Part shown: in pieces, positions 60,768 through 64,000 of the stretch
How positions within the stretch are numbered: the first letter of the stretch is position 1
Layout: each line of letters starts with the position of its first letter
NCBI RefSeq assembly: GCF_026163685.1
Contig: NZ_JAOXSR010000003.1
Span: 248,001 to 312,000, forward strand
Direction: 5' to 3'
From: Oerskovia flava
GTDB taxonomy: Bacteria > Actinomycetota > Actinomycetes > Actinomycetales > Cellulomonadaceae
DNA length: 64,000 nt
Position numbers and translations under genes: made by a program
The notes under the pieces: model-generated
What the model was told of the DNA's origin: nothing
The model's database searches: none
The model's input: the letters and a program-made list of their open reading frames with translations, nothing else

Positions 60768-62464
60768 GCCCCACCGCGCCCCGCCGGAGGCGCGTCCCGG
60801 TCCGCGCGCTGGCGTGGGCCGGGGCCGTCGCGGTACCCCTGGCGTTCCTCGGGCTGTTCTTCGCCTGGCCCGTCGCGACGCTCGTGGCCCGCGGGTTCGT
60901 CGCGGACGGGGCGCTCGACCTGTCGGGCTTCGCGGAGGTCTTCAGCACACCCCGCACGTGGCGGATCATCGGCCTGACGCTGTGGCAGGCGACCCTCGGC
61001 ACCGCGCTGTCCGTGCTGCTCGGCATCCCCGGGGCGTACGTGCTGTACCGGTGCCGGTTCCCCGGGCAGCGGTTCTGGCGGGCGTTCGTCACGGTGCCGT
61101 TCGTGCTGCCGACCGTCGTGGTCGGGGTCGCGTTCCGGTCGCTGCTCGTCGAGGGCGGTCCGCTCGGCTTCCTCGGGCTCGACGAGTCGTTCGCCGCGAT
61201 CGTCCTCGCGCTCGTGTTCTTCAACTACTCGGTCGTGGTGCGCACGGTCGGCGGGCTGTGGGAACGTCTCGACCCGCGCGCCGAGGAGGCCGCACGCGCC
61301 CTCGGCGCGACGCCGTGGCGCGCGTTCCGGACCGTCACGCTGCCCGCGCTCGGGCCGGCCGTGGCGTCCGCGGCGTCGCTCGTGTTCCTCTTCTGCGCGA
61401 CGGCGTTCGGCGTGGTCCTCGTCCTCGGCGGCATCCGCTACGGCACCATCGAGACCGAGATCTGGATCCAGACCACCCAGTTCCTCGACCTGCGGACCGC
61501 GGCCGTGCTGTCCGTCGTCCAGCTCGTCGTGGTCGCCGGTGCGCTCACCGTCGCCAACCGGGCCCGTACCCGGCGCGAGCGGGCGCTCAACCTGTCGTCG
61601 GCCGAGCGCTCGGCACGCCCCCTGCGGCCGTTCGGTGCGGACGCGCTCCCGCTCGCCGTCACCGTCGTCGTGGTCGGCGGGCTCATCGCCCTGCCGATCG
61701 GCAACCTGCTCGTGCGGTCCCTGCGCACGCCCGCGGGGTGGAGCCTCGACAACTACCGCAACCTCGGGACCACCGGCGGACGCAACGCGCTGTCCGTGAC
61801 GGTGTGGGAGGCCGCCGGGAACTCGCTGCGGACCGCAGCCGTCGCGACGGTCCTCGCGATCGTCGTCGGCGGCCTCGTCGCGCTGGTCGTCTCGCGACGG
61901 CCGCGGGCTCGGGCCGGGCGGCGGGCCATCACGCTCCTCGACTCGGTCTTTATGCTGCCGCTCGGTGTGTCCGCCGTGACCGTCGGCTTCGGGTTCCTCA
62001 TCACGCTCGACCGGCCGCTCGGGATCGACTGGGACCTGCGCACCTCCGGCCTCCTCGTCCCGATCGCGCAGGCCGTCGTCGCGGTCCCGCTCGTCGTGCG
62101 CACCGTGCTGCCCGTGCTGCGGGCGATCGACCCGCGCCTGCGCGAGGCCGCCGCGACGCTCGGCGCCTCGCCGGGGCGTGTCCTCGCGACGGTCGACGGC
62201 CCGCTCGCCGTGCGGTCCCTCGGTCTGGCGGTCGGCTTCGCGTTCGCCGTGTCCCTGGGGGAGTTCGGGGCGACGTCGTTCCTCGCTCGCCCCGACACCG
62301 CGACCCTGCCGGTCGTCATCTTCCGGCTCATCGGCCGCCCGGGCGTCGAGAACTACGGCATGGCACTGGCGGCGAGCGTGGTGCTCGCCGCCCTCACCGC
62401 AACCGTCATGCTGCTCGCCGAGCGGCTGCGCGGCGACCGCCCCGGCGGGGCAGGAGAGTTCTGA
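60764..62464 (+). CDS. thiP: Thiamine ABC transporter permease
   Basis: This 566-residue permease consists of two fused permease halves, each with a docking loop (EAARALGATPWRAFRTVTLP and [19 protein letters not shown]), as in ThiP. TTG start overlapping the thiB stop (TTGA) is favoured; a GTG at 60731 is an alternative. It overlaps thiQ by one base. Confidence 0.92.
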   Translation: MSPTAPRRRRVPVRALAWAGAVAVPLAFLGLFFAWPVATLVARGFVADGALDLSGFAEVFSTPRTWRIIGLTLWQATLGTALSVLLGIPGAYVLYRCRFPGQRFWRAFVTVPFVLPTVVVGVAFRSLLVEGGPLGFLGLDESFAAIVLALVFFNYSVVVRTVGGLWERLDPRAEEAARALGATPWRAFRTVTLPALGPAVASAASLVFLFCATAFGVVLVLGGIRYGTIETEIWIQTTQFLDLRTAAVLSVVQLVVVAGALTVANRARTRRERALNLSSAERSARPLRPFGADALPLAVTVVVVGGLIALPIGNLLVRSLRTPAGWSLDNYRNLGTTGGRNALSVTVWEAAGNSLRTAAVATVLAIVVGGLVALVVSRRPRARAGRRAITLLDSVFMLPLGVSAVTVGFGFLITLDRPLGIDWDLRTSGLLVPIAQAVVAVPLVVRTVLPVLRAIDPRLREAAATLGASPGRVLATVDGPLAVRSLGLAVGFAFAVSLGEFGATSFLARPDTATLPVVIFRLIGRPGVENYGMALAASVVLAALTATVMLLAERLRGDRPGGAGEF

Positions 62465-63561
62465 TGGCAGAGCGGGAAGCGACCCGAGGGCTGGCGGTGC
62501 GCGACGTCGTCGTGCGCTACGGCGGGACCGGTCGGCGGGGGCGGAACACCGGGACCACGGCCGTGGACGGCGTGAGCCTCGAGGTCGCGGCCGGCGAGGT
62601 GCTCGCACTGCTCGGACCGAGCGGCTGCGGCAAGTCCAGCCTGCTGCGCGCCGTCGCCGGGCTCGAGCCGCTCGCGGCCGGCAGCATCACGTTCGCCGGT
62701 CGTGACCTCGCGGGTGTGCCCGTGCACCGGCGAGGCTTCGGTCTGATGTTCCAGGAGGGCCAGCTCTTCCCGCACCGGGACGTCGCGGGCAACGTCGCCT
62801 ACGGCCTGCAGACGGCGGGTGCCCCGCGCGCGCAGCAGGCGAGCCGGGTGCAGGAGCTGCTGGACGTCGTCGGCCTCGCGGGGTACGGGTCGCGTGCCAT
62901 CGCGACGTTGTCCGGCGGGGAGCGCCAGCGCGTCGCCCTGGCCCGGTCGTTGGCGCCGCACCCGCGGCTGCTCCTGCTCGACGAGCCGCTGTCCGCGCTC
63001 GACCGCGGCCTGCGCGAGCGGCTGGCGACCGACGTGCGCGCGGCGCTCACCGCGACCGGCACGACCGCCCTGTTCGTCACGCACGACCACGACGAGGCGT
63101 TCACCGTCGCGGACCGGGTCGCCGTCATGGATGCCGGGCGGCTGCTGCAGGTCGCGGCGCCCGAGGACCTGTGGCGTGCACCGGCGTCGCGCAGGGTCGC
63201 CGAGTTCCTCGGCTACCAGGCGTTCGTCCCGTCCGGGGTGGCAGGGACGCCGGTGGCGCCGGAGAGCGACGGCGACGTGCTCGCGATCGGGCCGCAGGGC
63301 CTGCGCGTGCAGGACCGCGCCGAGGACCGGTCGGAGGGCCGCGCCGAGACGGGTGGGCCGTCGCCCTGGGCGCGCGGCGTCGTCGTCAGCAGCGTCTTCC
63401 GCCGGGGCGCGACCGAGGTCACCGTGGACACCGATCTCCCCGGCGCGGGGGAGCGACGGGTGGTCGCGCTCGCCACCACGCTGCCCGACGGCGGCTGGCA
63501 GCCGGGCGCGCACGTCGCGCTCGCGCTCGACCCGGCAGGGTGCACCCGCGTGCCGTCGTGA
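62464..63561 (+). CDS. thiQ: Thiamine ABC transporter ATP-binding protein
   Basis: This 365-residue ATPase has GPSGCGKSS (Walker A), LSGGERQRVALARSL (signature) and LLLLDEPLSALD (Walker B). It is longer than E. coli ThiQ because of a C-terminal extension of about 120 residues with TOBE-like segments, probably a regulatory domain. Start overlaps the thiP stop (TGATG). Confidence 0.92.
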   Translation: MAEREATRGLAVRDVVVRYGGTGRRGRNTGTTAVDGVSLEVAAGEVLALLGPSGCGKSSLLRAVAGLEPLAAGSITFAGRDLAGVPVHRRGFGLMFQEGQLFPHRDVAGNVAYGLQTAGAPRAQQASRVQELLDVVGLAGYGSRAIATLSGGERQRVALARSLAPHPRLLLLDEPLSALDRGLRERLATDVRAALTATGTTALFVTHDHDEAFTVADRVAVMDAGRLLQVAAPEDLWRAPASRRVAEFLGYQAFVPSGVAGTPVAPESDGDVLAIGPQGLRVQDRAEDRSEGRAETGGPSPWARGVVVSSVFRRGATEVTVDTDLPGAGERRVVALATTLPDGGWQPGAHVALALDPAGCTRVPS

Positions 63562-63623
63562 GCGGCACCGGGCCGCTGGAGCCTCGGACGGCGAGCGGCG
63601 TGCGACCGGGCTAGCGTCGAAGG

Positions 63624-63926
63624 ATGAGCCAACAGACCGAGGCACACGACAACAAGGCCGCCAAGATCCTGTACCGGCCCTTCGGGCTCGCGAGCTCGAT
63701 CGTCGGCGGGCTCGTCGCGGGCGCCGTCTTCAAGCAGGTGTACAAGAAGGTCAGCCCCACGGAGCACGACAAGGCCCCTGGCCCCCTCGCCTCCGAGTAC
63801 GGCGTGCGCGAGCTCCTCGTCGCCTCCCTCGTCCAGGGCGCGATCTACGCCGCCGTCAAGGCCCTCATCGACCGCGGCGGTGCACGTGCGTTCCAGAAGT
63901 GGACCGGGGAGTGGCCGGGCGACTGA
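63624..63926 (+). CDS. DUF4235 small membrane protein
   Basis: This 100-residue protein starts with a polar tail and YRPFGLASSIVGGLVAGAVF, the DUF4235 signature, followed by KQVYKKVSPTEHDKAPGPLA and a second helix. The ATG has GAAGG close by. It is a second family member besides that at 59092-59361. Function unknown. Confidence 0.85.
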   Translation: MSQQTEAHDNKAAKILYRPFGLASSIVGGLVAGAVFKQVYKKVSPTEHDKAPGPLASEYGVRELLVASLVQGAIYAAVKALIDRGGARAFQKWTGEWPGD

Positions 63927-64000
63927 CGTCGCTGCGCGACCCACCCCTCGCCCCACCGTCCCACCCAACCCGGCGCCGAACACGAGGTTGGTGTCGCTTT

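Noticed and set aside
1-64000. CRISPR arrays, tRNA genes, rRNA, phage or transposase genes
   Set aside because: No regularly spaced repeats, cloverleaf candidates or transposase/integrase motifs were noticed in reading both strands; absence is only as good as reading by eye.

Overview
The window is very GC-rich and shows an actinobacterial style: many GTG starts, 1- and 4-base gene overlaps, and secreted glycosidases with long signal peptides. The mix of secreted mannosidases, several sugar ABC importers and an anaerobic ribonucleotide reductase suggests a facultatively anaerobic polysaccharide degrader of the Cellulomonadaceae/Promicromonosporaceae type (Cellulosimicrobium, Isoptericola, Cellulomonas). 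This is an inference from gene content; no rRNA or other marker is present.

Layout. 1-7.4 kb: a cut-off peptidyl-tRNA hydrolase-like gene, a pair of PH-domain membrane proteins, nrdD-nrdG (with a CRP/FNR-type palindrome upstream), a membrane protein and a small HTH regulator. 7.5-31 kb: a mannoside utilisation island with a secreted GH92 mannosidase, a sugar ABC importer without ATPase, a ROK-XylF-XylG-XylH-like operon, a large discoidin-domain secreted protein, a LacI regulator, a second, 1810-residue GH92 enzyme and an AGE-family (mannose isomerase-like) enzyme. Three copies of the palindrome TGACAGCGCTGTCA lie in front of the three secreted-protein genes, and the LacI gene is divergent from one of them, so a local regulon is likely. 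31-38.3 kb: molybdate uptake (TOBE regulator, modA, fused modBC), an alpha/beta hydrolase, a CGNR regulator, moaB, a quinone oxidoreductase and its TetR regulator. 38.4-49.1 kb: a second sugar island with a 1333-residue secreted glycosidase, LacI, a binding protein, two permeases and a GH31 enzyme, linked by a second palindrome with core GAACCGGTTC. 49.1-54 kb: an MFS exporter and a molybdenum-cofactor operon, moeA-moaC-mobA-DUF6457-moaD. 54-64 kb: a phosphoesterase, a DUF1361 protein, a glycosyltransferase fused in frame to a haem-oxygenase-like protein and coupled to a CDGSH protein, a beta-lactamase-fold lipoprotein, two DUF4235 proteins, and a TPP-riboswitch-controlled thiamine importer.

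How it fits together. The island enzymes would cut mannose from mannan or N-glycans outside the cell. Mannose or short oligosaccharides would enter through the importers, and the AGE-family protein could convert mannose to fructose. The most unusual feature is a C-terminal module of about 90 residues, with two cysteines spaced 79-83 residues apart, that ends all four large secreted proteins in the window although their catalytic parts differ. I do not recognise it as a named family. A second unusual feature is a set of palindromic intergenic elements built on GAGGTAGAAC, found just downstream of stop codons at two loci.
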